DNA of 52,507 nt from Anaerolineales bacterium (GCA_020850595.1 JADZEK010000032.1:1-52507); one strand, 5' to 3'. Positions 1 through 10,525 are shown, numbered from the stretch's first letter. Notes: a model not told the origin generated them from the letters alone. Numbers and translations: made by a program.

Positions 1-61
1 ACTGCCTCCTGTGAGGAGACAGCATGCCGCCAATTCGTGCCGGCCACGAACGCCCGAAAAG

Positions 62-117
62 TGTTCACGATGTCTTGGACCTTTTCCGACTTACAACTGT
101 TCACGATGTGTTGGACC
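62..117. repeat. Two direct copies of a 20-bp motif
   Basis: A 20-base motif (TGTTCACGATGT-x-TTGGACC) occurs at 62-81 and again at 98-117 in the same orientation, with one mismatch. The spacing is 36 bases. It begins with TGT, as many insertion-sequence ends do, but no transposase is visible nearby. It may be a relic of a mobile-element end; that is inference. Confidence 0.6.
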
Positions 118-125
118 CTGACAGC

Positions 126-346
126 TACGATCAAAGGGTCAGCCTGATCCTGGGTTGAGATTCCTCACCCCCCACAATGCCGAAGGATGGCCGGCAACCG
201 GAGGGGGGCTTCGGAATGACATAGTCCGCCGAGTGTTTCGCCACTGGGGGGCTGGCGGGCTGGCGCACCCCGCCATGCGCCCTTCGGAATGACAGGCAGA
301 ATAGGGCTGATCGGTCCCAAGCGCAGTTTAGATGCAATTGCCCTGC
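126..346. repeat. Dispersed intergenic repeat, copy 1
   Basis: About 221 bases that match 35976-36188 nearly throughout. Both copies start TACGATCAAAGGGTCAGCC and end with AGATGC-x-ATTGCCCTGC. The first ~120 bases differ at only a few positions; the middle (about 245-285) diverges and contains short GGCTGGCG duplications. The 78-residue ORF inside it resembles no protein and differs between copies, so I treat the element as non-coding. The stretch 1-427 holds nothing else that I recognise. Confidence 0.85.
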
Positions 347-427
347 AGGGGTATCCGTTTCGGGCAAACGAACCGCCCAGGTGAGTGCCTGGGCGGTTGG
401 ACGGCGGACTGGGTTGCGGACGGGGGC

Positions 428-1099
428 TTAGCGGGTCTTGTGCAGCGCCCGCAGCGGCGCGGCGTAAATGTAGACATCAATCACCACGTTGCTCGCGTTG
501 CGCAGCGTGGCCGTGTCGCCGCTGTTGTCCCACACCGGGTCGGTGCGGCCCCAGTGCAAGTTGGCGGCATCCTCCACGCCGGGGCCGGTCCACACCTTGA
601 CCCACTTGCCCGCGGAGAGCGTGAACACGGGGAACTTGTAGCAGTTGCCCTGGCTGTCGCACAGCGTCCAGTTCGTCAGGGTGGTCGGCCCGACGCCGTC
701 ATTCTCGATGCGCACGTATTCGTTCTGGGCTTCGTTGCCGCCCGGCCAGAAGTCAATGAAGGCAATATCAATCAGCGGCGGCAGCTCGGTGCGGGTGGGC
801 GTGGCAGAGCGCACCAGCGTGGCGGTGGGCGTGCGGGTGGGGGTGCGGGTGGGGGTGCGGGTTGGGCCGGTGGGCGTGACCGTGGCGGTGGCGGTGCGGG
901 TCGGCGTCGCAGTCGCCGTCTTGGTGACGGTGGGGGCGGGCGTGGCGGTGGGCGTGCGGGTCGGGTCTTTGAGGATCAGCGGCAGGTAGCTGGGTGTCTC
1001 GACCAGCCCGGCCCCGGAGGTGACGAACGTAGATGGCAGCGTCAAGAGCGCCAGCAGCGCGCTCAGCCCGACTGCCAAGACTGCTCGGAATGATCGCAT
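428..1099 (-). CDS. Secreted lamin-tail-domain-like protein with Thr/Pro linker
   Basis: A 223-residue exported protein. Residues 1-28 form a signal peptide (Arg near the start, then a Leu/Ala core). SYLPLILK follows at 37-44, then a low-complexity linker of TPTRT/TPTAT units (about 46-105). The C-terminal ~115 residues begin with the [20 protein letters not shown] pattern and continue with [21 protein letters not shown] and [10 protein letters not shown], which match the lamin tail domain (LTD) found in bacterial surface proteins. An AAAGGA ribosome site lies 11 bases before the ATG and a TATGAT -10 box at 1124-1129. It is divergent from the membrane protein that starts at 1182. LTD domains are presumed adhesive or binding modules; the partner is unknown. 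Confidence 0.85.
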   Translation of the reverse strand: MRSFRAVLAVGLSALLALLTLPSTFVTSGAGLVETPSYLPLILKDPTRTPTATPAPTVTKTATATPTRTATATVTPTGPTRTPTRTPTRTPTATLVRSATPTRTELPPLIDIAFIDFWPGGNEAQNEYVRIENDGVGPTTLTNWTLCDSQGNCYKFPVFTLSAGKWVKVWTGPGVEDAANLHWGRTDPVWDNSGDTATLRNASNVVIDVYIYAAPLRALHKTR

Positions 1100-1169
1100 G
1101 TTGCCGCCGTTCCTTTGGGCCTCATCATATCATGATCCGCAAACGCCTCACAAGCGCGGCTGGGGCGGC

Positions 1170-1175
1170 TATAAT
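1170..1175 (+). promoter_or_regulatory. -10 box (TATAAT) for a leaderless start
   Basis: A perfect TATAAT ends 6 bases before the GTG at 1182, so transcription should begin at or next to the start codon. No Shine-Dalgarno site and no clear -35 are seen. Confidence 0.6.
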
Positions 1176-1181
1176 CGGCGC

Positions 1182-3710
1182 GTGTCCCGGTTTGCCGCTG
1201 CTATTCAGCCCTGGCCCGCGCGGGCGCTGCCCTGGATGGCCGTCGCTGTGCCGCTGGCCGTGGCGGTGGTGTGCCTCAGACGCGGAGCGCCCGGCCCCGG
1301 CGGAGCGCCCATGCTGCCGCTGGACGATGCCTACATTCACCTGCAATATGCCTGGCAGACGGCCCACGGCGAGTTCATGCAGTACAACCCCGGCGCCGCC
1401 CCAACTTCGGGGGCGACCAGCCTGCTCTATGTGTGGGCGCTGGCGGCCGGGTTTGCGCTGGGCCTGAGCCGTACCGCCCTGCCCGCCGTGGAAGCCGCCG
1501 GCGGGGCGCTGCTGTTCGCGGTCAGTACCCTGTTCATCACGGACCTGGCCCGCCGCGGCGCGCGCATTGTTCGGGCCGACCCCACCCTAGCGGGCCTGTT
1601 GGCGCTGACCCTCTTCGGCGCGAGCGGCTGGATGGCATGGTGCTTCCTGAGCGGGATGGAGACCGGGCTGCTCACGGCCCTGGTGGCCGTGGCGCTGTGG
1701 GCGCAGGCGGCCCGCCGGCCCAGGCTGCTGGCGGGGGCATGCGGCCTGGCCGCGCTCACGCGCCCGGAGGCCGCGCTGCTGCCGCTGACCGCGCTGGTCG
1801 TCGAATTGGCGGCGGGAGAGGGGCCGTTGCGCCGCCGCCGGCCTGCGCTCGCCGGGCTGCTCGTGGCGCTGGCCTTGGCCGCAGCAGCTCCGCTGCTCAA
1901 CTGGAGCTACACCGGCACAGTCAGCGCCAGCGGCCTGCAAGCCAAATCGCTCTTCACGCTCGTTCCCTTTCACTGGTCGGCCGTCGTCAGCGGGGTCGCC
2001 GCCGCGCTGGGTGAAATCTGGCTGCGCTTGTGGGGCGGCTTCACGGCCGAGGGCCGCTGGCACAACTTCCCCCTGCTCCAGGTCATCGCGGGCGGAGGCG
2101 CGCTGGCCCTGGCGCGCACGGCGGGGGGGCGGCGACTCGCGGCGCTGAGTGTGGGTTGGCTGGCGCTCGGCACTGCGGCAACGGCCACGCTGCAAACCGC
2201 GCTCTGGCATCACTACCGCTATCAAATGCCGTTCTATCCGGCGCTGGCGGCGCTGGGCAGCGTGGGCCTGGCGGTCTTGGCGGCGCGCGCGCGGCGACGG
2301 TGGGTTGCTCGGGCGCTGCTCGCCGCCGCCGGCCTATGGGGTGTTTATTCCACCGCCGACTTCGCGCGGGAATACGCACGCGACACCCACACGGCCGCCG
2401 CGATGCAGCTGCCGCTGGCGCTGTGGCTGCGCGCGCACACGCCGCCCGAGGCGCTGATCGCGGCACATGACATCGGCGTTATCCGTTACTTCGGCGAGCA
2501 CGACACTGTTGACGTCGTGGGGCTGACCAGCGCGGGCCTGGCCGCCGCTTACCGCAACGGCCCAGGGAGCTTGTACGAGGCGCTGCGAATTTATCGCCCA
2601 GCGTACTACGCCGTCTACCCGGACCGCGCGCCGCCATATTTCGGCATGAGTTCAGCCGCCGCTCTGCTAGGGGTCGAAGTGTTCCGGGTGCAGGTGGCCG
2701 ACTATTCGCGCGTTACCAGCGCGGGCGACACTCAGGTGATCACGCAGGCCGATTGGTCGAGCGCGGCAGCGGCCACCGAGCCGCAGCAGCCCAGCGTGCG
2801 CGACCGGCTGGCCGGCCTGACGCTGGTAGGGCAACTAAATGTGGCCGAACTATCCGCCGAGCGCGCTTACCGCTACGCCTGGTGGAACGCCGGCGACACG
2901 GCCGGCTTCCCGACGGAGGCCCAGCGCCTGGCCTATCGCCAAGACCCCGCCATCGCGCTGGCCGACGGCGGGCGGCGGCTGACGGGTGGCGAGCGCTGGC
3001 AACTGAGCGTGACGCCCGGCCAGCCGCTACTGCTCGCGGCGCGGCTGCAGCAGGCTGCGCCGCTCACGCTGGCCGTGACAATTAATGGGCGGGCCGCGGG
3101 CGAGTGGCGACTGCCCGGCGTGCCCGGCGAGTGGGTGGAGAGCACCTTTCGCGTCGCGCCGGCCCAACTGACGGACGCCAGCGCGACAGTTGAACTGACC
3201 GTGACGCCTGACAGCGCGGGGGCGGTCTACAGCCCGTATTTCTATTGGGCCTACCAGGGCGCGTCCACGCCGCTGCCCACTCCGACGCACCCACGGGCGG
3301 TGAGCTTTGGCGCGACCGCCGCGCTGCTGGGCTTTGACCTGCCGCAGACCACTGTGCGCTCCGGCCAGGCCATGACACTGACGCTCTATTGGCAGGGCCT
3401 GGAGCCGGCACCCGCCGATCTCAAGTATTTTGTCCACCTGATGGACCCAGCCAACGACAGCGCCGCGGGCCTGATCGCTCAGTTCGACGCCGCCCCCGCC
3501 AACGGCGCGGAACCGTTCTGGACCTGGCCGCCCGGCGAAACCCGGCGCGAAACGCTCACGCTCCTCATCCCGCCCGCCACCCCTCCGGGGCGCTACAGCC
3601 TGCTGCTGGGCCTGTATGACGCCGCCGCGCAGACCCGCCTGCCGTTCACCGGCGCCCCGGACTTCGGCAGCGCGCGTTTACAACTGGCCGACATCACCGT
3701 GCGGCCATAA
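1182..3710 (+). CDS. Large multi-pass membrane protein, GT-C glycosyltransferase-like
   Basis: 842 residues. The frame stays open upstream to 1020, but that part is antisense to the neighbouring gene; GTG at 1182 lies 6 bases after a TATAAT box, so I take it as a leaderless start. The N-terminal ~420 residues are a series of hydrophobic helices. The first outer loop carries LDDAYIHLQYAW; paired acidic residues there are typical of GT-C enzymes that use polyprenyl-phosphate sugars. After the helices comes a soluble region with HDIGVIRYFG, then two beta-rich stretches near the C-terminus (TLTLYWQGLEPAP, PPGRYSLLLGLYD). The same DDAYI architecture recurs at 5316-7385, so the two are paralogues. 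Sugar donor and acceptor cannot be read from the sequence. Confidence 0.75.
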   Translation: MSRFAAAIQPWPARALPWMAVAVPLAVAVVCLRRGAPGPGGAPMLPLDDAYIHLQYAWQTAHGEFMQYNPGAAPTSGATSLLYVWALAAGFALGLSRTALPAVEAAGGALLFAVSTLFITDLARRGARIVRADPTLAGLLALTLFGASGWMAWCFLSGMETGLLTALVAVALWAQAARRPRLLAGACGLAALTRPEAALLPLTALVVELAAGEGPLRRRRPALAGLLVALALAAAAPLLNWSYTGTVSASGLQAKSLFTLVPFHWSAVVSGVAAALGEIWLRLWGGFTAEGRWHNFPLLQVIAGGGALALARTAGGRRLAALSVGWLALGTAATATLQTALWHHYRYQMPFYPALAALGSVGLAVLAARARRRWVARALLAAAGLWGVYSTADFAREYARDTHTAAAMQLPLALWLRAHTPPEALIAAHDIGVIRYFGEHDTVDVVGLTSAGLAAAYRNGPGSLYEALRIYRPAYYAVYPDRAPPYFGMSSAAALLGVEVFRVQVADYSRVTSAGDTQVITQADWSSAAAATEPQQPSVRDRLAGLTLVGQLNVAELSAERAYRYAWWNAGDTAGFPTEAQRLAYRQDPAIALADGGRRLTGGERWQLSVTPGQPLLLAARLQQAAPLTLAVTINGRAAGEWRLPGVPGEWVESTFRVAPAQLTDASATVELTVTPDSAGAVYSPYFYWAYQGASTPLPTPTHPRAVSFGATAALLGFDLPQTTVRSGQAMTLTLYWQGLEPAPADLKYFVHLMDPANDSAAGLIAQFDAAPANGAEPFWTWPPGETRRETLTLLIPPATPPGRYSLLLGLYDAAAQTRLPFTGAPDFGSARLQLADITVRP

Positions 3711-3730
3711 GCCGCCGCGCCTAAATCCGT

Positions 3731-3736
3731 TATAAT
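3731..3736 (+). promoter_or_regulatory. -10 box (TATAAT) upstream of accC
   Basis: TATAAT lies 59 bases before the accC ATG, which has its own AAAGGA site at about 3784. This gene therefore looks leadered, unlike several others here. No good -35 is visible. Confidence 0.5.
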
Positions 3737-3795
3737 CGCCGGACATTCGGGAGTCGCCGCGCCCGCCGGCCGGCCGCCCCGCCAAAGGATGCGCC

Positions 3796-5310
3796 ATGTT
3801 CAAGAAAGTGCTGGTCGCCAATCGCGGCGAGATCGCCGTCCGCATCATCCGCGCCTGCAAAGAGCTGGGTATGGAAACGGTGGCGGTCTTCTCGGAGGCC
3901 GACCGCAACGCCCTGCACGTGCGTTACGCCGACGAGGCTTATCTGCTCGGCCCGGCCCCTTCGCGCGAGAGCTACCTGCGCATGGATCGGCTGTTGGAGG
4001 TGGCCCGCCGGGCCGACGTGGACGCGGTGCACCCCGGCTACGGCTTCCTGGCCGAGAAGGCCGAGTTTTCGCAAGCTTGCGCCGAGGCGGGCATCTGCTT
4101 CATCGGCCCGCGGCCCGAGGCGATTGCCAGCATGGGCGACAAAGCGGTGGCCCGCGCCACGGTGCGCAAGGCCGGCGTGCCGGTCGTCCCCGGCACCGAA
4201 AGCGAGGGGGCGCTGCGCGATGACGAAATTCTGGCCCTGGCCCCGCAGATCGGCTACCCGCTGCTGATTAAGGCCACGGCGGGCGGGGGCGGCAAGGGTA
4301 TGCGCGAGGTCAACACGCCGGAGGAACTGCCAACGCTGCTGGCCTCGGCCCGGCGCGAGGCCGAGGCGGCCTTCGGCGACGGCAGCGTCTACCTCGAAAA
4401 GCTCATCACCCGCGCGCGCCACATCGAAATTCAGCTCCTGGCCGATGAGTTTGGCACGGTGATCCACCTGGGCGAACGCGAGTGCTCGCTGCAGCGCCGC
4501 CACCAGAAGCTGCTGGAAGAGTCGCCGTCGCCTTTTGTGGCCGACGACTTCGACCTGCGCGCGGCCATGGGCGCGGTGGCCGTGAAGGCGGCCGAGGCGG
4601 TGGCGTATGTCAACGCCGGCACGATTGAGTTCCTGGTGGATAAAGAGAAGAATTTCTACTTCCTGGAGATGAACACGCGCCTGCAGGTGGAGCACCCAGT
4701 CACCGAGATCGTCACCGGCGTGGATATCGTCAAGGAGCAAATCCGCATCGCCCGCGGTCGCCGGCTGCGCTACAGCCAGGCCGACATCGCCATGAACGGC
4801 TGGGCGATCGAGTGCCGCGTCAACGCCGAAGACCCGTACAATAACTTCCTGCCGTCCACCGGCCGCATCACCCAGTGCCTGGTGCCCACTGGTCCCGGCG
4901 TGCGCGTGGACACCGGCGTCTTTCCGGGTTTCGAGATTTCGCGCTACTACGACTCGCTCATCTCCAAGGTGATCTGCTGGGGCGAGACACGCGGCGAGGC
5001 CATCCTGCGCATGCGCCGTGCGCTCGAGGAGTACCGCATCCTGGGTGTCCGCACCAACATCCCCTTCCATCAGAACATGATGGACTCGCACCGCTTCATG
5101 GCCGGCAACTTCGACACGCGCTTCGTCGAGGAGCGCTTTAGCATGGACCAGGCCGAAGGAGGCCGCGTGGACGACCGCCAGATCGCCGCTATTTTGGCGT
5201 CACTGGTCGCCCACCGCGAGGGCCGGCAGTCGGCCCAGATCGTCCAGCGCGGCGCGCGCGACACCAGCAACTGGAAGTGGGTCGGTCGCTACGAGCGGAT
5301 GCACCGGTAA
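3796..5310 (+). CDS. accC: Biotin carboxylase subunit of acyl-CoA (acetyl/propionyl-CoA) carboxylase
   Basis: 504 residues. It carries out ATP- and bicarbonate-dependent carboxylation of the biotin on the carrier protein. Visible parts: the N-terminal domain KKVLVANRGEIAVRIIRAC (3-21), the ATP-grasp glycine loop KATAGGGGKGMRE (159-171), ERECSLQRRHQK (227-238) and the biotin carboxylase signature EMNTRLQVEHPVTE (291-304). It is about 50 residues longer than E. coli AccC and lacks a biotin domain; the carrier is the separate gene at 7406. With methylmalonyl-CoA mutase and epimerase downstream, propionyl-CoA is the likeliest substrate, but the carboxyltransferase that would decide this is not in the window. 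The biotin carboxylase activity is certain; the acyl-CoA specificity is inferred. Confidence 0.93.
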   Translation: MFKKVLVANRGEIAVRIIRACKELGMETVAVFSEADRNALHVRYADEAYLLGPAPSRESYLRMDRLLEVARRADVDAVHPGYGFLAEKAEFSQACAEAGICFIGPRPEAIASMGDKAVARATVRKAGVPVVPGTESEGALRDDEILALAPQIGYPLLIKATAGGGGKGMREVNTPEELPTLLASARREAEAAFGDGSVYLEKLITRARHIEIQLLADEFGTVIHLGERECSLQRRHQKLLEESPSPFVADDFDLRAAMGAVAVKAAEAVAYVNAGTIEFLVDKEKNFYFLEMNTRLQVEHPVTEIVTGVDIVKEQIRIARGRRLRYSQADIAMNGWAIECRVNAEDPYNNFLPSTGRITQCLVPTGPGVRVDTGVFPGFEISRYYDSLISKVICWGETRGEAILRMRRALEEYRILGVRTNIPFHQNMMDSHRFMAGNFDTRFVEERFSMDQAEGGRVDDRQIAAILASLVAHREGRQSAQIVQRGARDTSNWKWVGRYERMHR

Positions 5311-5315
5311 AGCGC

Positions 5316-7385
5316 GTGACCGCCTCGCTGGCGCCCGCGCCGCGCCCGGCGGCGGGGCCGTTCGTCTTGCGCCGCCCGCTGCCGGCCGTGGCCCTGTTGG
5401 CCGGGGTCTTGTTCCTGTTGTGGCTGCGCTTCTACCAGCCGCCCAACACGGTAGACGACGCCTATATCACGTTTCGCTACGCACGCAACATCGCCACCGG
5501 CGTCGGCTTCGTGTACAACCCCGGCGAGCATGTGCTCGGCACCACCACCCCGGCCTATGCGCTGCTGCTGGCGGCGGCCGCCTGGCTAAGCGGCATTGCC
5601 GACTACCCCTGGCTGGCGCTGGTCGTCAACGCGCTGATAAACGCCCTGACGTTCGCCGTGATTGTGCGGCTGACTTACCGCCTGACCGGGCGGCTCGGGC
5701 TGGGCCTGGGCGCGGCGCTGCTGTTCAGCATTGAGGGCCGCGGGCTGGATTTCTCCACGGCGGGCATGGAGGCGGGCTTCAACCAACTCGCCGTCCTGAG
5801 CACCTTCCTGCTGCTGTTCGAACGCCGCACCCGCTGGGCGGCGGTCATGCTTGGGCTGGCTGTGCTGATCCGGCCGGATGGCATCAACCTGGCGGCGGCC
5901 TTCTTTGGCGTGCTCGGCCTGGAGAAGCTGCGCCGCCCGCGGCAGTGGCCGTGGGTCGAGGCCGCGCTCTTCGCCGCCGTCGTGGCGCCGTGGCTGATCT
6001 TCGCCACGCTTTACTTCGGCAACTTCATCCCGCAGTCCATCCTGGCCAAAAGCGAGCTATACCGCACCCCGGCGCTGATGGCCTTGCGCGCCTTCCTGGT
6101 ACAGGCGCGCGCGCTGTGGCCGTTCAGCCTGCCGGGCCTGACCGACCACCAGAGCCTGGGCCGCGAACTGGCGCAGTTTGTCTTCCCGGCCGCCGCCGCC
6201 CTGCTCGGCCTGTGGGCCGCCCAGCGGCGGCAGCCCCGCGCCTACGCCATCGGCGTCTACATGGCGCTGTTCATCACCTTTTACTCCATCGGCAACCCGC
6301 TCTGGCTCGGCTGGTATGAGATCCCCCTGTTCCCGCTGTATCACATACTGTTTATCACGGCGGCGGCCTGGGTGGGCGGGCAGGCGGCAGCCGGGATGAA
6401 GCAACCGACGGCGCGCAGTGGGTTGGCGTATGGCCTGGCGGCCGTGACGGTGGCGGTGTTGGCCGTGCCGCACCTCTCGCGCCTCAACCTGGTCCCCGGC
6501 GAAGACCACCCGCGCGCGGCCTGGGTGCTCAACCCGGCCTTCAACAAGCGGCGCGAGGCCGACTACCAACTGCTGGCGCGCATGCTCCAGCCCGCAGCCG
6601 CGCACGACCGGCTGGTCGCCATCCCCGAGATCGGCGCGTTCGGCTACACCTACGGCGGGCGGCTGTTCGACACCGCCGGGCTGATCTCGCCGCGCACCAA
6701 CGATTACTACCCGATCCCGGCCGAGATCCCCTTTGAGATTTACGCCGTGCCGCGCCGGCTGATCTTCGACCTGCAGCCCGACCTGTTCATCAGCTTCGAC
6801 AGCATGTTGGTGGGCGATCTGCAGCCCGGCGACACGGAGTTTCTGCGCGACTTCCCGCCGACGATCGGCATGGTGAGCCACGCCGCCTTTGGCATCCAGC
6901 GCCTCATGGTCTACCGGCGGGCCGCCAACCCCATCGAGGTGCGGCTCCCGGCCGAAGCCGTGCCCGCCGAGATCAGCTACGCGGGCGGGCTGGTGGCGCT
7001 GCGCGGCTACGAATTGCGCGCCTGGTCTGATCCGGCGACAAACTATATTGAGGTCACGCTGTTCTGGGAGGCGGGTGAAGCGCCGGTGAACCGCGAGCTG
7101 TTGGCGCGCGTGAACCTGAACAACGCCGCGGGCGAGACGGTCTTTCAAGTGCTAGACTATCCGGGAGAAACGCTCTTCCCCACCGCCAGTTGGACGCCGG
7201 GGATGTGGCTGGTGGACCGCTATGAGCTCAAGCGGCCCGCGGGCGACGCCGGGCCTTTCGCGGTGACGCTGACGCTCTTTGCGAGCGACGCCGATGCGCC
7301 GCTGGAAGCCGTGTCGGCGGGCGGGCGGCCGGCTGAAGACACACTGGTCATTCCGGTGGGGGCTGAAGCGCTGGGCACGCCCTAG
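5316..7385 (+). CDS. Multi-pass membrane protein, GT-C glycosyltransferase-like (paralogue of 1182-3710)
   Basis: 689 residues from the GTG at 5316, five bases after the accC stop; an upstream GTG at 5277 would overlap accC. The helix-rich N-terminal half starts after a basic leader (FVLRRPLPAVALLAG). The first loop contains VDDAYITFRYARN, the same acidic motif as in the paralogue. Later come RPDGINLAAAFFG, a loop with GAFGYTYGGRLFDTAGL, and a C-terminal beta-rich domain (IEVTLFWEAGEAP). It lies between the biotin carboxylase and biotin carrier genes on the same strand with tight spacing, so it is probably co-transcribed. Its role has no obvious tie to carboxylation. A GT-C type transferase is the best guess; activity is unproven. 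Confidence 0.75.
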   Translation: MTASLAPAPRPAAGPFVLRRPLPAVALLAGVLFLLWLRFYQPPNTVDDAYITFRYARNIATGVGFVYNPGEHVLGTTTPAYALLLAAAAWLSGIADYPWLALVVNALINALTFAVIVRLTYRLTGRLGLGLGAALLFSIEGRGLDFSTAGMEAGFNQLAVLSTFLLLFERRTRWAAVMLGLAVLIRPDGINLAAAFFGVLGLEKLRRPRQWPWVEAALFAAVVAPWLIFATLYFGNFIPQSILAKSELYRTPALMALRAFLVQARALWPFSLPGLTDHQSLGRELAQFVFPAAAALLGLWAAQRRQPRAYAIGVYMALFITFYSIGNPLWLGWYEIPLFPLYHILFITAAAWVGGQAAAGMKQPTARSGLAYGLAAVTVAVLAVPHLSRLNLVPGEDHPRAAWVLNPAFNKRREADYQLLARMLQPAAAHDRLVAIPEIGAFGYTYGGRLFDTAGLISPRTNDYYPIPAEIPFEIYAVPRRLIFDLQPDLFISFDSMLVGDLQPGDTEFLRDFPPTIGMVSHAAFGIQRLMVYRRAANPIEVRLPAEAVPAEISYAGGLVALRGYELRAWSDPATNYIEVTLFWEAGEAPVNRELLARVNLNNAAGETVFQVLDYPGETLFPTASWTPGMWLVDRYELKRPAGDAGPFAVTLTLFASDADAPLEAVSAGGRPAEDTLVIPVGAEALGTP

Positions 7386-7405
7386 CGGGCAGCGAGGCAA
7401 CACGC

Positions 7406-7909
7406 ATGAAATACGCCACGACCATTAACGACAAGACCTACATCATCGAGATTAACGACGACCGCAAGGTGGTCGTGGACGGCGTGGAGTACGCCGTGGA
7501 CTTCGAGTCGGTCGCCGGGCAGCCGGTCTACTCGCTGCTCATTAACGGCAAGAGCTTCGAGGCCTATGTGGCCGCGGCCGAAAACCAGGAAGAGTGGCAG
7601 GTGCTGCTGCACGGCGAGTTGTCTACCGTGCTGGTCGAAGACGAGCGCGAGAAGCGCTTGCGCCAGGCAGCGGGCGGTGTGGCCGCGGCGGCGGGCGAGT
7701 TCACCCTGAAGGCGCCCATGCCGGGCCTCATCATTACGGTGCCGGTGGCCGAAGGCCAGGTGGTGCAGAAGGGCGACATCCTCATCATCCTCGAATCGAT
7801 GAAGATGCAGAACGAGCTAAAGTGCCCGCGGGTCGGGACGATCACGCGCGTGAAGGTGCGGCCGGGCGAGGGGGTGGAGCAAGGTCAGGTGTTGATCACC
7901 ATCGCGTAG
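7406..7909 (+). CDS. accB: Biotin carboxyl carrier protein of acyl-CoA carboxylase
   Basis: 167 residues. The C-terminal ~70 residues form a biotinyl/lipoyl domain: FTLKAPMPGLIITVPVAEGQVV, then the biotinylation site ESMKM (130-134), with Lys133 the residue expected to carry biotin. ESMKM replaces the commoner EAMKM, a variant seen in acyl-CoA carboxylases. The N-terminal ~95 residues are an unconserved region with repeated short beta-like segments, linked by an Ala-rich hinge (AAGGVAAAAG). It follows the membrane protein gene by 20 bases and presumably serves AccC at 3796. The carrier role is secure; which carboxyltransferase it feeds is not shown. Confidence 0.92.
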   Translation: MKYATTINDKTYIIEINDDRKVVVDGVEYAVDFESVAGQPVYSLLINGKSFEAYVAAAENQEEWQVLLHGELSTVLVEDEREKRLRQAAGGVAAAAGEFTLKAPMPGLIITVPVAEGQVVQKGDILIILESMKMQNELKCPRVGTITRVKVRPGEGVEQGQVLITIA

Positions 7910-7975
7910 CCGCCTGCCCGACCGCCTGCGCCGCTATCGGCCCCGGCGGCCAACGCCGCGCTAGACCGCCCCCCA

Positions 7976-8036
7976 GCCGATGGGCGGATGGGGGCGTTTC
8001 ATCCGCGCGACCACGCGAGTCTCCACGCCCATCGGC
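7976..8036. promoter_or_regulatory. Nested inverted repeats upstream of the mutase gene
   Basis: GCCGATGGGCG (7976-7986) and CGCCCATCGGC (8026-8036) are perfect 11-base arms. Inside them CGGATG (7985-7990) can pair with CATCCG (7999-8004). The right arm ends four bases before the -10 box at 8041, where a regulator could cover the promoter. There is no T-tract, so an operator is as likely as a terminator. Confidence 0.45.
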
Positions 8037-8040
8037 ATTG

Positions 8041-8046
8041 TATAAT
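8041..8046 (+). promoter_or_regulatory. -10 box (TATAAT) for leaderless methylmalonyl-CoA mutase
   Basis: TATAAT ends 7 bases before the ATG at 8054. No Shine-Dalgarno site lies between. The frame is open further upstream to 7988, but that region spans the promoter, so the start at 8054 is preferred. Confidence 0.6.
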
Positions 8047-8053
8047 CCACGCC

Positions 8054-9715
<1,662 letters not shown>

Positions 9716-9729
9716 CGAGGCCGCCGCCC

Positions 9730-10146
9730 ATGGTCAAACGGATTGCCCACATCGCCCTGGCCGTGAACGACCTGGACGGCTCGCTGAGCTTCTGGCGCGA
9801 CGCGCTGGGGCTGGAGTTGCACGGCGTGGAGGAGGTCGCGGAGCAGCAGGCCAGCGTGGCCTTTTTGCCCGCCGGCGACAGCCAGATTGAGCTGGTGCGG
9901 CCCACCAGCGACACGACCGGCGTCGCCAAGTTCCTAGCGAAGCGCGGCCCGGGGCTGCACCACGTCTGCCTGGAGGTGGATGACCTGGCCGCCACGCTCG
10001 CCAGCCTGGCCGCCCAGGGCGTGCGCCTGATTGACGCCACGCCCAAACTCGGCGCAGGCGGCAAGCTCATCGCCTTCGTCCACCCCGAGAGCACTCAGGG
10101 CGTGCTGGTCGAGCTGTTTCAGGAACCACCCGCCCTTGAAGAATAA
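9730..10146 (+). CDS. mce: Methylmalonyl-CoA epimerase
   Basis: 138 residues from the ATG at 9730; an in-frame start at 9709 would overlap the mutase stop. It is a small glyoxalase/VOC-fold metalloenzyme that converts the S and R forms of methylmalonyl-CoA, linking propionyl-CoA carboxylase to the mutase. Evidence: KRIAHIALAVNDLDGSLSFW at the N-terminus, GPGLHHVCLEVDDLAA in the middle and GVLVELFQE at the end, giving the expected His/His/Glu metal ligands. It also has the LGAGGKLIAFVHPEST pattern seen in epimerases. Length is typical of the family. It is probably in an operon with the mutase upstream. Confidence 0.93.
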   Translation: MVKRIAHIALAVNDLDGSLSFWRDALGLELHGVEEVAEQQASVAFLPAGDSQIELVRPTSDTTGVAKFLAKRGPGLHHVCLEVDDLAATLASLAAQGVRLIDATPKLGAGGKLIAFVHPESTQGVLVELFQEPPALEE

Positions 10147-10157
10147 GTTTGGGTAAC

Positions 10158-10175
10158 GTTAGAATCTGTTCTAAC
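10158..10175. repeat. Inverted repeat after the epimerase gene
   Basis: GTTAGAA and TTCTAAC are perfect 7-base arms separated by TCTG, 12 bases past the epimerase stop. It could end the upstream operon or be an operator for the pilin gene; there is no T-tract. Confidence 0.4.
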
Positions 10176-10280
10176 CAGGCGCGGCACTGCCTCTACCGCG
10201 TAATTCCTGTAGATTTCGTGTGTTTTTCGTCAGGAAACGTAACAATCACGTTTCAATTCAAACGAAATCCTAATCCACCC

Positions 10281-10309
10281 TTGCCTTTTTGGACGATTGC
10301 CTCTAATAT
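10281..10309 (+). promoter_or_regulatory. Promoter of pilin gene 1
   Basis: TTGCCT at 10281-10286 and TAATAT at 10304-10309 are separated by 17 bases, a good sigma-70-like layout. The leader runs to the ATG at 10379 and carries an AAAGGA ribosome site at about 10366. The surrounding 230 bases are clearly more A+T-rich than the rest of the window. Confidence 0.55.
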
Positions 10310-10378
10310 ATGGGCGCTCAGGCGGAACGTTCACATCCATCCAACTTGATCTTTTTCTTTGATTGAAAGGACTCTCCC

Positions 10379-10525
10379 ATGCTGACCTTCAAGGACAACA
10401 AAGGCCAAGGCCTCGTTGAGTACGCCCTGATCCTGGTGCTCGTCGCCGTGGTCGTGATCGTCATCCTGGCCTTGCTCGGCCCGGCCATCGGCAACGTCTT
10501 CAGCAACATCGTCACGAACATCTAG
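10379..10525 (+). CDS. Flp-type pilin, copy 1
   Basis: 48 residues. Flp pilins are small type IVb pilin subunits assembled by Tad machinery. The N-terminus MLTFKDNKGQ is followed by GLVEYALILVLVAVVV, a prepilin signal with a Gly after which class III prepilin peptidase should cut (Gly9) and the conserved Glu at +5 of the mature chain, next to Tyr. A long hydrophobic helix of about 20 residues and a short tail (GNVFSNIVTNI) follow. It is preceded by AAAGGA and a 17-base-spaced promoter. The second copy at 10770 differs only in the order of two residues near the end. No Tad ATPase, secretin or prepilin peptidase gene is in this window. Confidence 0.93.
   Translation: MLTFKDNKGQGLVEYALILVLVAVVVIVILALLGPAIGNVFSNIVTNI

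Noticed and set aside
1020..1181. Upstream extension of the 1182-3710 frame
   Set aside because: It overlaps the divergent gene and crosses its promoter and the TATAAT box at 1170.
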